Assembly (NCBI RefSeq): GCF_000245335.1
Contig: NZ_JH600286.1
Coordinates: 248,001-312,000, forward strand
Direction of reading: 5' to 3'
Length of the DNA stretch: 64,000 nucleotides
Source: Bacillus mojavensis RO-H-1 = KCTC 3706
Lineage (GTDB): Bacteria > Bacillota > Bacilli > Bacillales > Bacillaceae
In this document: one piece after another, positions 32,644 to 41,630 of the stretch
How the letters are laid out: every line of letters starts with the position of its first letter
Numbering within the stretch: position 1 is the first letter of the stretch
Notes under the pieces: generated by a model
What the model was told of the DNA's origin: nothing
Databases searched by the model: none
Seen by the model: only the letters and a program-made list of their open reading frames with translations
Made by a program: the position numbers and the translations under genes

Positions 32644-33048
32644 ATGAAATTAACGATTTACTACGATGGTCAGTTTTGGGTAGGCGTTATCGAGGTTGTG
32701 AAAAACGGAAAACTAAAGGCCTCTCGGCATTTGTTTGGCAATGAGCCGAAGGATTCTGAAGTATTCGATTTTGTTAATAGGCAGCTCTTAAAGACTCTGT
32801 CTCAGGCTGAGCAGGAAGGGGTTCGTGTAAAAGCCCAAGATCAGAAAAAGATAAATCCGAAAAAATTGCAACGTAAGGTTTCGAAGGAATTAAAACGTGC
32901 CGGAGCATCCTTAAAGGCACAGGAAGCCATGAAACAAGAGTTTGAAGCGAACAAGCAAAAGAAAAAACAAATAACCAAAGAACAAAGAGAAAAAATAAAA
33001 GAACAAAAGTATCTCCTCAGAAAGCAAAAAGCTAAAAAAAAAGCATAG
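32644..33048 (+). CDS. yjdF: YjdF (DUF2992)
   Basis: 134 residues: a small beta-rich N-terminus (MKLTIYYDGQFWVGVIEVV) followed by a very basic Lys-rich helical tail, typical of YjdF. Function unknown; expression in relatives responds to azaaromatic compounds through the leader. In B. subtilis it follows manPA, which is not found in this window. A bidirectional terminator follows. Confidence 0.88.
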   Translation: MKLTIYYDGQFWVGVIEVVKNGKLKASRHLFGNEPKDSEVFDFVNRQLLKTLSQAEQEGVRVKAQDQKKINPKKLQRKVSKELKRAGASLKAQEAMKQEFEANKQKKKQITKEQREKIKEQKYLLRKQKAKKKA

Positions 33049-33060
33049 AGGAAAATAGCT

Positions 33061-33095
33061 TAAGAAAGCAGGCATAGAGCCTGCTTTCTTATATG
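33061..33095. terminator. Bidirectional terminator between yjdF and yjdG
   Basis: AAGAAAGCAGGC/GCCTGCTTTCTT with a 5-base loop. Confidence 0.9.
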
Positions 33096-33098
33096 TTT

Positions 33099-33605
33099 TT
33101 ACACTTTAGCGTATCTCCAATGGATAAAGTCTTTTTCTTTAGCGCCCAGTTTAAACCCTAACTTCTCCAAAATATGTTGTGAACCAATATTGCCATGTTC
33201 ACATCTAGCCGTAATACAGCTAACATTCTCTTGGCTTAATGCCCAGTTTATTAACTTTTGAGCAGCCTCAAAACAATAACCTTTACGGCGGTGACTTTTA
33301 TTTGTTGCAAAACCGATTTCAACCATGCCATCCGTATCAGGGTCGCCTAAAAATCCAATTCCTCCAACAATTTCATAATCATCCTTCTTTAAAATGATCC
33401 ATGAATCGAATCCTTTTGTTCCTTTGTTTTTCATTAAAATCTCGCGGAAATAAGGAATTGCTTCAAAAAAATCGGAGTTTGGCCATTCCCCATTTGTTTT
33501 ATAACCCAGGTCTATAATAGCCTGATGATCCCGTTTAGATGCAGCGTCTAGAAGGTTAACATCAATCGTTTTTAATAGTAACCGATCCGTTTCAAGAAGA
33601 ACCAT
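33099..33605 (-). CDS. yjdG: YjdG, GNAT acetyltransferase
   Basis: 168 residues, RimJ/RimL-type GNAT. The acetyl-CoA loop is SHRRKGYCFEAAQ near residue 105 and the C-terminal motif is NIGSQHILEKLGF near 145. AGAGGCTAAAGAG precedes the ATG. Monocistronic; substrate unknown. Confidence 0.85.
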   Translation of the reverse strand: MVLLETDRLLLKTIDVNLLDAASKRDHQAIIDLGYKTNGEWPNSDFFEAIPYFREILMKNKGTKGFDSWIILKKDDYEIVGGIGFLGDPDTDGMVEIGFATNKSHRRKGYCFEAAQKLINWALSQENVSCITARCEHGNIGSQHILEKLGFKLGAKEKDFIHWRYAKV

Positions 33606-33949
33606 CTCTTTAGCCTCTCCTCTGCTTAATATCCATACTTGTGAATCCTTTTTTACGTTAATTTATCCCGAGAATGAATTGGTACTTCATAACATAATTT
33701 TTTCTCTCTTTAACGTATCCGTCATATGTGCCACACCAGAAAAATTCATTAACTAGGTACAGGAAAACGATTAAGAAATCAGTATGCCTTCAAAATGGTA
33801 AGAAAAACCGTCTGCATCTAAATACTAAATAGAAAAAATGGATGACACGGAGTAAAGGGGGAGCAGAGTTGGTGCTTGCTCTTTATTATTTATCATTCAC
33901 AGGAATATGCATAAGTTTGGCGGTGAGAACAAAGCAGTAGCAGATTACC
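33606..33949. other. Intergenic region without identified feature
   Basis: About 340 bp between yjdG and the LysR gene. I find no reading frame with a ribosome binding site and no convincing hairpin other than promoter-like A+T-rich DNA near yjdG. Confidence 0.5.
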
Positions 33950-34816
33950 TTAAGACATACTCATCTTTTGATGCTCACCAATCGTCTTCAGCAGGCTGCG
34001 CATCGAATTTGTCATGTAAGCGTCTTTGTGACGAATAAAGATGGTTGAGATCATGCTATATTTCTCAGGCAGCGGGTGACAATAAACCTTACCTGCGGCT
34101 GAAAGATGTGTAATGGCAGATTCGGGTACGACTGTGATTCCAAGACCAAGTGCAACACTGTTTAAAATGGTCTCAAGAATGTTAAATTCCAAAATTCTTT
34201 TTGGGAGCAAACCTTCATCTGTGAGCCAATGTTCTAGCCTAGAACGATATCCGCATCCTTGATTAGACACAAGGATCGGCGTCGTCATAAAATCCTCTAT
34301 TTGAAACGTTTTATTTGCTGTTACTAGAGTAAGTTTTTCAGTATTGACATCATATTGTTCGAGAAGGGAGTGCTTAATTGGCCCTGATATAAAAGCCCCG
34401 TCTAATTCGTGGTTAGTTACCTTCTCAATCAGTTCCTCTGTTAAGCCAGCCTGCAATGATAAATCAACGTTAGGATACTTTTTATAATAGGAGGCTAAGA
34501 TGGTCGGCAGTATCCTCACTGTTTCCACTGTCCCGATTTTTAATATTCCCGACGGTATATCACTATCAAGAAAGACTTGTTTTAGCTCTTCAACATCTAT
34601 CAAGATTTTGTTTACGTATTCAAGCATTTTTCGGCCCTCGGGATTTAATGTGACCCCTTTTTTATGCCGATTGAAAAGAGGTGTTTTGAGTTCGTTTTCT
34701 AATTGCTTAATACGTGCTGTTACATTGGATTGTACATAGCTTAATTCCTTTGCAGCGCTGGTAATACTTTTGTGATGGGCAACGCTTTGGAAAATTTGTA
34801 AGTCTCGCAACTCCAT
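33950..34816 (-). CDS. LysR-family transcriptional regulator
   Basis: 288 residues. N-terminal winged HTH ([35 protein letters not shown]) and a substrate-binding domain beginning [16 protein letters not shown] 34816 follows AAGGAGGG. It is divergent from the EamA exporter with 127 bp between, the normal layout for LysR control of a neighbour. Ligand unknown. Confidence 0.88.
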   Translation of the reverse strand: MELRDLQIFQSVAHHKSITSAAKELSYVQSNVTARIKQLENELKTPLFNRHKKGVTLNPEGRKMLEYVNKILIDVEELKQVFLDSDIPSGILKIGTVETVRILPTILASYYKKYPNVDLSLQAGLTEELIEKVTNHELDGAFISGPIKHSLLEQYDVNTEKLTLVTANKTFQIEDFMTTPILVSNQGCGYRSRLEHWLTDEGLLPKRILEFNILETILNSVALGLGITVVPESAITHLSAAGKVYCHPLPEKYSMISTIFIRHKDAYMTNSMRSLLKTIGEHQKMSMS

Positions 34817-34943
34817 TTGGTATCCCTCCTTCATTTAAAATATCATTATAAATGATGTTTTTCATCATTTTTATTCATTTTACATGATGTCATTCCTCTT
34901 TTTATAATTCTCATTGTCAATACAAGAAAAGGAGGAAATGACA
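34817..34943. promoter_or_regulatory. Divergent LysR/EamA control region with dyads
   Basis: Contains ATCATTATAAATGAT, ATGATG-N4-CATCAT and ATGATGTCAT as overlapping dyads within 60 bp, probable LysR binding sites (T-N11-A type), and TATAAT-like -10 sequences. Confidence 0.6.
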
Positions 34944-35915
34944 ATGAAAAACGGCCAATTATTCATTGGTGTCCTCACATGTTTAATAGCAAGTATGTCG
35001 TGGGGCGCAATGTTTCCAGTTGCGGATCATGCATTAGCATTTGTTGATCCATTTTATTTTTCATCTATTCGATACGGTGTGGCAGCAGTTATCTTAGTGA
35101 TTTTATTATTGGTGAGGGAGGGGAAGAAATCATTTCGTTTAGAGGGTAAAGCAAAATTGCTCATTTTTTTTGGTGTGATGGCGTTTACTGTATACAATGT
35201 TTTTATTTTTTGGGGCCAAAGATTGATGGGGAAGTCTGGAATCATGACTGCGTCTATTGCAGAGGCACTGATGCCAATCATTTCTATTTTTATCCTTTGG
35301 GGGTATAAACATGTGAAGCCGAAAAAATATAAGATTCTATCTATTATGATTGCTTTTTTTGGAGCCGCATTTGTTATTACCAAAGGTGATATGAGTTTCT
35401 TTTATACATTGAAAGATAATCTGTTTTCGCTAACCTTTATTTTAATGGGTGTTGTGGGATGGGTAATCTATACAATGGGAGGACAGATGTTTCAAGAATG
35501 GTCTACACTGCGCTATTCAACATTGACATGTTTATTTGGTACAGCTGTAACGGGTATTCTAACAGCTGCGCTCACCGCTCAAGGATACGTGTCCATACCA
35601 AGTATAAAAGTGATTGCTGAAATTAAGTATGACTTATTATTTATGATTACTTTACCAGGTATCGTAGCTCTCCTTAGCTGGAACTATGGTGTTAAAATTT
35701 TATCACCCATTAACGGGATTTTATTTATTAACTTTGTTCCCATTACTACATTGTTGATCATGATGATACAAGGATTTAAAATCACCATTTTTGATGTAGC
35801 AGGAACAATGCTTGTCATGACAGCACTTATTCTAAATAACATTTTTCAGCGTAGGGAAGATAAAAATGATAAGCAATCTTTAGAAAATAAACAAACACAG
35901 TTGACTATTTCTTAA
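34944..35915 (+). CDS. EamA/DMT-family exporter
   Basis: 323 residues, ten predicted membrane helices in two EamA repeats (first from about 10-140, second about 155-300). SMSWGAMFPVADHAL near the start and LLSWNYGVKILSPINGILF in the second half are typical. AAAGGAGG precedes ATG 34944. Likely exports a metabolite or drug under the divergent LysR regulator. A 47-residue frame follows after 17 bp. Confidence 0.88.
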   Translation: MKNGQLFIGVLTCLIASMSWGAMFPVADHALAFVDPFYFSSIRYGVAAVILVILLLVREGKKSFRLEGKAKLLIFFGVMAFTVYNVFIFWGQRLMGKSGIMTASIAEALMPIISIFILWGYKHVKPKKYKILSIMIAFFGAAFVITKGDMSFFYTLKDNLFSLTFILMGVVGWVIYTMGGQMFQEWSTLRYSTLTCLFGTAVTGILTAALTAQGYVSIPSIKVIAEIKYDLLFMITLPGIVALLSWNYGVKILSPINGILFINFVPITTLLIMMIQGFKITIFDVAGTMLVMTALILNNIFQRREDKNDKQSLENKQTQLTIS

Positions 35916-35932
35916 ACGTTGGAGGATGCTAT

Positions 35933-36076
35933 ATGTTTGAAGGTTTATTGTTTTTTATTTCGGCTGGAATTGTCTGCGAACTAGCAGCAATTAATCGAAA
36001 TGGCCGCAAAAATATAAAACAACAGGAGGAGTTCAATCAACTTTTAAAAGAACTTCTTAATAAAGACACCAGATAA
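35933..36076 (+). CDS. 47-residue protein with one membrane helix
   Basis: GGAGG 7 bases before the ATG; N-terminal helix FEGLLFFISAGIVCELAAI and a polar tail with QQEEFNQLLKELL. It lies 17 bp after the EamA gene and is probably co-transcribed. Unknown function. Confidence 0.6.
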   Translation: MFEGLLFFISAGIVCELAAINRNGRKNIKQQEEFNQLLKELLNKDTR

Positions 36077-36148
36077 TTCGGTATATGACAAGTTGTAGAT
36101 ACATCATCTCCTTGAAACATGCAAGAAGATCTTTTTTTAAAAAAAGCT

Positions 36149-36179
36149 TTGACATTCACGTTACGTTAAAGTGTACGGT
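36149..36179 (+). promoter_or_regulatory. MerR-type promoter with 19-bp spacer
   Basis: TTGACA (36149-36154), 19-base spacer with the dyad CACGTTACGTTAAAGTG, and TACGGT (36174-36179). The over-long spacer with central dyad is the hallmark of promoters untwisted by MerR-family activators, so the gene is probably autoregulated. Confidence 0.8.
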
Positions 36180-36187
36180 TACTGTAT

Positions 36188-36247
36188 AAGGAGGGAGAAG
36201 AAATGGAATATACCGTTAAGGAGGGAGAAGAAATGGAATATACCGTT
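36188..36247 (+). repeat. 30-bp perfect tandem duplication of ribosome binding site and start
   Basis: 36188-36217 and 36218-36247 are identical. Each holds AAGGAGGGAGAAGAA, an ATG (36203 and 36233) and the first five codons (MEYTV). Both starts are in the same frame. Confidence 0.95.
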
Positions 36248-37000
36248 CAGAAGTTAGCCAAATTAGCGGGAGTCAGCACAAGAACGCTTAGGTATTATGA
36301 TGAGATTAACCTTTTACAGCCAGCACGGATTAATTCATCTGGATACCGAATTTATGGGGAAAAAGAAGTCAACCAATTACAGCACATTTTATTTTATCGA
36401 GAGTTAGGCTTCCAATTAGAGGAGATAAAAAAATTAATCTTTTCCCCATCTTTTAATCGTCAGAAAGCATTAAAGGATCATCATACAGAGCTTTTAGAAG
36501 AAAGAGCCCGGATTGATAGCCTTATCCAAAATGTAGAGAAAACAATTCATGCAGAGGAGAGAAATGAAAAGATGAGAGATGAAGAGAAATTTACCGGATT
36601 TAAAAAAGAGCTTGTGGAAGAAAACGAGAGGAAATACGGAGCGGAAATACGCCAAAAGTACGGCAAAGAAGTGGTAGAAGAAGCTAACCAAAAAGTGTTG
36701 AATATGACAAAGGAGCAATATGAAGAGCTGACCGCTACAGAGAAAGAAATGTTCGAAAAACTTCAAAAAGCATTTGAAGAAGGAGATCCAAAAAGTGAAG
36801 ATGCATTGAAAGCGGCGGAATTGCACAAAAAATGGCTTCTTTATCATTGGAGCGACTACAGCAAAGAAGCGCATGCAGGTCTAGGGGAGATGTATGTATC
36901 AGATGAGCGCTTTAAACGATATTACGATCAACATGGTGAGGGATTAGCTGAATTTCTAAGACAGGTGATCTATGTATATACGGGGAAAGTAAATGATTAA
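36233..37000 (+). CDS. MerR-family regulator with TipAS ligand domain
   Basis: 255 residues from the second ATG, 265 from the first (36203). N-terminal MerR HTH (QKLAKLAGVSTRTLRYYDEI), a dimerisation helix near 80-110, and a C-terminal TipAS/Mta-like antibiotic-binding domain (KKWLLYHWSDYSKEAHAGLG). Related to Mta and TipAL, which activate multidrug exporters. The second ATG gives the usual family start. No exporter lies directly downstream; the EamA gene upstream is a possible target. Confidence 0.87.
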   Translation: MEYTVQKLAKLAGVSTRTLRYYDEINLLQPARINSSGYRIYGEKEVNQLQHILFYRELGFQLEEIKKLIFSPSFNRQKALKDHHTELLEERARIDSLIQNVEKTIHAEERNEKMRDEEKFTGFKKELVEENERKYGAEIRQKYGKEVVEEANQKVLNMTKEQYEELTATEKEMFEKLQKAFEEGDPKSEDALKAAELHKKWLLYHWSDYSKEAHAGLGEMYVSDERFKRYYDQHGEGLAEFLRQVIYVYTGKVND

Positions 37001-37066
37001 GCGTGCAACTGATGCATGGACGTTATCAGGCGAAAACGATAGCGAAGTTTGAAGCACGATTGAAAT

Positions 37067-37117
37067 AAACAAGAGTATTCCTTGGTAATGATGGGGAATC
37101 CTCTTGTTTACTTTCTT
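37067..37117 (+). terminator. Terminator after the MerR gene
   Basis: AAACAAGAG/CTCTTGTTT with inner ATTCC/GGAAT pairing and a T-rich tail. Confidence 0.8.
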
Positions 37118-37160
37118 CAAAAAGTTTGAAATGTAAGGTAGCGTAGGACCTGTAAAATGT

Positions 37161-37188
37161 AAAAAGCTTACTAATTGTAAGCTTTTTT
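37161..37188. terminator. Hairpin terminator upstream of the DUF4177 gene end
   Basis: AAAAAGCTTAC/GTAAGCTTTTT with a 5-base loop; works in both directions and serves the minus-strand gene that ends at 37234. Confidence 0.82.
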
Positions 37189-37233
37189 GAATGTGTCTTT
37201 ATAAATGTATGTAAGTATACTTAGCCATAAAGA

Positions 37234-37431
37234 CTAAGCATCCTCGACATCTCTTTCAAATATTATTTCAAAATAAGCAGCTGCTCCATACCCGTCTATA
37301 CTAGGGGCGAAAATCTGAATAAACTTCCATCCTCTTTGAGCATAATCACGGATGATTTGTTGGTAGTCTTCTTTGGGCCTTCTTCTCATGGTACTAAGTT
37401 CGACTCTAATGAATTCATACTCTTTCATCAT
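37234..37431 (-). CDS. DUF4177-family small protein
   Basis: 65 residues with the compact pattern [23 protein letters not shown] and [10 protein letters not shown] of DUF4177. GAGGAGG precedes ATGATG. Function unknown. Confidence 0.8.
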   Translation of the reverse strand: MMKEYEFIRVELSTMRRRPKEDYQQIIRDYAQRGWKFIQIFAPSIDGYGAAAYFEIIFERDVEDA

Positions 37432-37753
37432 GTGATACCTCCTCTAAGGTTATACGAAAGAGCGAGAGAAAAGTTTCCGAAAGATGGGAAAACAAAAGAT
37501 GAACATACCGAAAATAACTAACGGTTCAAGAACATTCGAGTTCTGATCATATTCACACAGTTCTGATTGACCAGTACCTAATCGTGAGATGCTGATTTTC
37601 AAAAAAAAGCCAATGGTCGGAAGCAAGAACGCAGAGCGAGGTACGCCTTGTCCTATCATCTAGATGAACCGGCGATTTAGAAAAAGGGGGAGAGGATCAT
37701 AACGGTGCTCCTTTTATGATATTTCAATGGGGCATGTGGAAATGACATATTCT

Positions 37754-38062
37754 TTACCGAGCCGTGTGGCAATCGCGGATCAGCAAAACAAGTGATAATA
37801 ACACATATAAAAACGAACAGATCATCAGTATACTCATGAGTGGATAGTGTTTCGCAGAGTATATGAAAAAGTCCAGCTGTGAAATTTGTTTGGGGCTGGT
37901 GATGGTGTCAATGCCGTTAAGGAGCTTTGTAAATTTGGCTGTGTAATTCCAATCGAATTGATCTGAAACAAGCTCGCTTCCTTGATACCAATTGACAGCG
38001 GCTAAAAACAGAAAAGCCATAAATGAAAATCCAAGCTGAACAACTAAAACAATCCCTTTCAT
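37754..38062 (-). CDS. yjdJ: YjdJ-like membrane protein
   Basis: 102 residues: N-terminal hydrophobic helix (GIVLVVQLGFSFMAFLFLAAV), a middle loop, and a C-terminal helix (PLMSILMICSFLYVLLSLVL). ATG 38062 follows GGAGG; an upstream extension to 38113 lacks a site. Position before ctaO as in B. subtilis. Function unknown. The 320 bp upstream of its stop (37432-37753) hold no gene I can support. Confidence 0.75.
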   Translation of the reverse strand: MKGIVLVVQLGFSFMAFLFLAAVNWYQGSELVSDQFDWNYTAKFTKLLNGIDTITSPKQISQLDFFIYSAKHYPLMSILMICSFLYVLLSLVLLIRDCHTAR

Positions 38063-38216
38063 CGTATGCCTCCAAATCAATGAACATGAGAAAAGCAAAT
38101 CATATATTACCATAATGTAGGTGGTTAAACAATTTTTTCTTTATTTCCGGATTGGGACTGGTAATGGAAAAGATCTTAGTCTGGTATAGTTTCATATCTT
38201 AGAATGGATAGACATT

Positions 38217-38534
38217 ATGTATCTCATTGGAATTTTAGTTCTGCCTGGGCGGGTGCTTTTTTACTCTTTCGTCTTTTGTCGCTCTCAGCTATGTGTTATT
38301 TTGGATATTGGTGATCATATCCAGAAAGTGATGGTGTCCATGAACAAAGAAATCATAAAATACATACTTACTATTTTTTCAATATGTGCAGCCCTCCAGG
38401 AAACCGATGATATGAGTATTGCCCATAGCTGGATTTTGATGGAAATCATACGATTTTTGATTTGCACGGCTGTGTTTTTTATCATGACATTTCTATTAGA
38501 GACTATTTTTCCAAACAAAAAAGAGTCACATTAA
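38217..38534 (+). CDS. Hypothetical membrane protein
   Basis: 105 residues from ATG 38217, with hydrophobic parts at about 45-60 and 75-98 (RFLICTAVFFIMTFLLETIF). No good ribosome binding site is seen at the first ATG; starts at codons 39 or 42 are also possible and would give a 64-67-residue protein. It ends at a bidirectional terminator shared with ctaO. Confidence 0.5.
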   Translation: MYLIGILVLPGRVLFYSFVFCRSQLCVILDIGDHIQKVMVSMNKEIIKYILTIFSICAALQETDDMSIAHSWILMEIIRFLICTAVFFIMTFLLETIFPNKKESH

Positions 38535-38549
38535 TGTGTGGCTCTTTTT
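38517..38549. terminator. Bidirectional terminator between the hypothetical gene and ctaO
   Basis: AAAAAGAGTCACA/TGTGTGGCTCTTTTT with one G-U pair and a 4-base loop. Confidence 0.85.
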
Positions 38550-38555
38550 GCAACA

Positions 38556-39518
38556 TCATCTGATTAAAAACATTACTAAGGAATCGATCATCATGACAAA
38601 AAACAGCAAGCAAAAATAAATGAGCGAGTAGACAAACATATCCTTTGCCCACTTTACGTCATCGTCTGTTTTGAATCCATGGACGCCTTTTTTGATCCAT
38701 ATACCTCCGAGAACCAAGGCAGTTAAAAAATAAAATGGGCTTATATGGCCGGTGCCGAGAGAAAAAGGAAATAATAGCGTAACCGGCACCAGGACTGCAA
38801 TATATTGAATCATTTTTACTTTCGTTACATGATTTCCTTTTACAACAGGCAAGAGCGGGACACCAGCCGCTCGATATTCCTCTTTGCGTCTTATCCCAAT
38901 GGCCCAAAAATGCGGGGGCTGCCACAGAAACATAAGGGCATATAACATAACGGCGGTTACACTAATTTCCCCTGTGATGGCACAATAACCCATTAGCGGC
39001 GGAGCAGCTCCCGGAAAGCTTCCGACAAATGTGCTCCATACCGAGGCCCGTTTCACCCATACTGTATAGATGATGGCATAAAAAATAAAGGCGGCCAGTC
39101 CGAGAATTGCAGGTAAAGGATTGAGGGAATACAGCATGGCAAGACCTGCTATTCCTAAAACAGAGCCATACGTTAAGATTAAAGCCGGCGGCATTTTTCC
39201 TGTGACAGAGGCCCTGCTGCGGGTGCGCTCCATTTTTGCGTCCATATGCCGATCAAAATAGTTGTTGTAGACAGTGCCGGAAGCCATGACAAACGCGGTC
39301 CCAAGCATTGCCGTCACCATTGTCATGAAAAAAGCGAGTCCCGTTAATGGTTTTTCTGAGCTCACAAATGCGATCCAAAATCCGCCGAAGGCTGCTATTG
39401 AGTTTGATATGATAATGCCGGGTTTTGCAAGCTTTATAAAATCGTAAACGGATACCCGGTTCGAGGCTTTTATGTATTTTGTTTCAGAAATCGGAGCAGA
39501 AACTCTTGAATTCTCCAA
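38556..39518 (-). CDS. ctaO: CtaO, heme O synthase (protoheme IX farnesyltransferase)
   Basis: 320 residues, UbiA-family prenyltransferase with about nine membrane helices. It adds a farnesyl group to heme B for heme-copper oxidases. The Asp-rich motif NNYFDRHMDAKMERTRSR near residue 80 and the WSTFVGSFPGAAPPLMGY region are typical. TTG 39518 is chosen: GGGGGAGG lies 9 bases upstream and the length equals the usual CtaO. A longer reading to 39581 lacks a site. Paralog of CtaB in Bacillus. Confidence 0.92.
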   Translation of the reverse strand: MENSRVSAPISETKYIKASNRVSVYDFIKLAKPGIIISNSIAAFGGFWIAFVSSEKPLTGLAFFMTMVTAMLGTAFVMASGTVYNNYFDRHMDAKMERTRSRASVTGKMPPALILTYGSVLGIAGLAMLYSLNPLPAILGLAAFIFYAIIYTVWVKRASVWSTFVGSFPGAAPPLMGYCAITGEISVTAVMLYALMFLWQPPHFWAIGIRRKEEYRAAGVPLLPVVKGNHVTKVKMIQYIAVLVPVTLLFPFSLGTGHISPFYFLTALVLGGIWIKKGVHGFKTDDDVKWAKDMFVYSLIYFCLLFFVMMIDSLVMFLIR

Positions 39519-39668
39519 AAATAGACGCCTCCCCCAAAACTGCATGCTTTTGTTATCGTACCAAGAGGCCAGCCAGATCACAATTATTTCCTGTATTTGT
39601 CATGATATTGTCAATATTTATACAAAAAAGGGGAGCTGGACTGCCCCCATTTTCGGTACATAAACCTG

Positions 39669-39905
39669 CTATCTGTTGTATCCTCCATATCCGCCGCCGT
39701 ATCCGCCGCCGTATCCGTACCAAGGGTAGTAAGGAGGGCGCGGGTAGTAGTAAGGCGGACGTGGATAAAACGGATAAAACGGTCTTGGGTAATAATAAGG
39801 CGGATAAAAGGGCGGTCTAGGGCGCGGACGCGGGTAGTAATATGGCTGTCTTTCATCAAAAGGGGAAACTTGCTCATACTGGTCGTAATTCACAGGAAAT
39901 TCCAA
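39669..39905 (-). CDS. Pro/Tyr/Arg-rich protein with Gly-Tyr tail
   Basis: 78 residues: after a 20-residue start, repeats of YYYPRP, FYPRPP and PYYP type, ending in GYGGGYGGGYGGYN. TTG start with GGGAGG 8 bases upstream. The composition resembles spore-coat or adhesive proteins. No enzymatic motif. Family not assigned. Confidence 0.65.
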   Translation of the reverse strand: MEFPVNYDQYEQVSPFDERQPYYYPRPRPRPPFYPPYYYPRPFYPFYPRPPYYYPRPPYYPWYGYGGGYGGGYGGYNR

Positions 39906-40018
39906 GAGGGTTACCTCCCTAGCATTTTTTATTCTGTTTACCTTATTCCTGATATGAGAAATAGGTGTATGTCCATTGACCAGATTGTTTTTTTAATGAG
40001 TAAATCCTTAGAAAGGGA

Positions 40019-40047
40019 TTGACAAGAACTTCTAAATCTCCTAATAT
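40019..40047 (+). promoter_or_regulatory. Candidate sigma-A promoter of pdaC
   Basis: TTGACA (40019-40024), 17-base spacer, TAATAT (40042-40047), about 130 bases before the gene. Confidence 0.5.
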
Positions 40048-40179
40048 TACAAATGTGAAATAAATGTTACTTTAATGTTACAAAAAACATTTCTCATTGG
40101 GAAGAAAAAGCATAAAGAACATTATCTGAATCTATTGATGGAATATAAATCGAAGTGATTACGAAAGAAGGAATTTGTT

Positions 40180-41580
40180 TTGTTGGGGAAAAGAATCAAA
40201 TGGTTTCAATTATTACTAGCAGTAGTTTGTGTGGCAGGGGTCATAGGCTTTTGCCATAATACATCAAAAAAAGAAACGGTCATGAATCAAGTGAAAACCG
40301 ATTCTCAGTATGGAGATGTAGAGATCGCAACGCTTGTGAATGACGGGAAAACATTTAATTACGCGGTCAACTATCCTGTTTTTAAAAATAAAAAAATGGA
40401 TGCGGCATTAAAGCGTTTCGCAGAGAAAGAGGTTCGGCAATTTCAAAAGGAAACGAAAGATGCTGACCAGGAGCATACAAAAAAGCGCAATGAACTCAAC
40501 ATCGATTACGAAATCGTTCATTACGCCAAGCAGACAGCGGCAGTGGTCTTTACTGAATATAAATACATAGGCGGCGCTCATGGACAAACCGTGAAAAGAA
40601 CGTTTAACTTTGATTTTAGTAAGGAAGCCTTTCTTTCTATTGATGATATTTTTAAAAAGGAATCGGATTATTTACAAAAGCTTTCGCTGATCGCTTATCA
40701 TGAGCTTAAAAAGAATAAGGACATTGCAGCGGACGACGAACTGTTAAAAGAGGGAACTGCACCGGCAAAAGACAATTTCAGCCGTTTTGCCGTCAAGGAA
40801 GATTATATCGAGTTTTATTTTGATACATATCAAGTCGCTGCGGGCTATCTGGGAGAGCAGTCGATTGCGATTAAGAAACATCTTTTAAAAGATATATTGA
40901 AAGAACAATATATTGATAAAGCGAAAAACAAAAATAAAATCAAAGAACAAAAACCGAAGCACGAAGTCATTTCATTACCCAAAGAAGAAACAATTGATCC
41001 GAATAAAAAAGTCATTGCGCTTACTTTCGACGACGGCCCGAATCCTGCGACAACAAATCAGATTCTGGACTCCTTGAAGAAATATGAGGGGCATGCAACG
41101 TTTTTTGTGCTGGGCAGCAGGGTTCAATATTATCCGGAAACGTTAAAAAGAATGCTGAAAGAAGGGAATGAAGTGGGGAACCACTCATGGAGCCATCCGC
41201 TTCTCACAAGGCTTTCAGTGAAAGAGGCATTAAAGCAGATTCATGACACGCAGGACATAATTGAAAAAATAAGCGGGTATCGTCCGGCGCTTGTGCGGCC
41301 TCCATACGGGGGCATTAATGATGAACTGCGAAGCAAGCTGAAAATGGATGTCGCGTTATGGGATATTGATCCGGAAGATTGGAAAGACCGAAATAAAAAC
41401 ACAATTGTCAACCGAGTCATGAGCCACGCGGCTGACGGTAAGACGATTTTAGTACACGATATTTACGGCACCTCTGCTGATGCGGCCGATGAAATTATTA
41501 AAAGACTGACCGATCAAGGCTACCAATTGGTGACGGTCACTCAGCTTGAAGAGGTAAAAAAACAAAGGGAAGCGAAATAA
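40180..41580 (+). CDS. pdaC: PdaC (YjeA), peptidoglycan N-acetylmuramic acid deacetylase
   Basis: 466 residues. N-terminal membrane anchor (LLLAVVCVAGVIGF), a DUF3298/DUF4163-like domain at about 45-245, then a NodB polysaccharide deacetylase domain from about 280. Catalytic motifs: TFDDGPNP (Asp-Asp), NHSWSHP (metal His), RPPYGG, ALWDIDPEDW, ILVHD. It acts outside the membrane on peptidoglycan. TTG start. The protein was also reported under the name YjeA as a secreted DNase. Confidence 0.92.
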   Translation: MLGKRIKWFQLLLAVVCVAGVIGFCHNTSKKETVMNQVKTDSQYGDVEIATLVNDGKTFNYAVNYPVFKNKKMDAALKRFAEKEVRQFQKETKDADQEHTKKRNELNIDYEIVHYAKQTAAVVFTEYKYIGGAHGQTVKRTFNFDFSKEAFLSIDDIFKKESDYLQKLSLIAYHELKKNKDIAADDELLKEGTAPAKDNFSRFAVKEDYIEFYFDTYQVAAGYLGEQSIAIKKHLLKDILKEQYIDKAKNKNKIKEQKPKHEVISLPKEETIDPNKKVIALTFDDGPNPATTNQILDSLKKYEGHATFFVLGSRVQYYPETLKRMLKEGNEVGNHSWSHPLLTRLSVKEALKQIHDTQDIIEKISGYRPALVRPPYGGINDELRSKLKMDVALWDIDPEDWKDRNKNTIVNRVMSHAADGKTILVHDIYGTSADAADEIIKRLTDQGYQLVTVTQLEEVKKQREAK

Positions 41581-41587
41581 ATGTGGA

Positions 41588-41630
41588 AAGGCTGTCGCGG
41601 GAAATGCCCGTTGGACAGCCTTTTTTCTTT
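41588..41630. terminator. Bidirectional terminator between pdaC and yjfA
   Basis: AAGGCTGTC/GGACAGCCTT stem with inner pairing, then six T. Confidence 0.88.
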
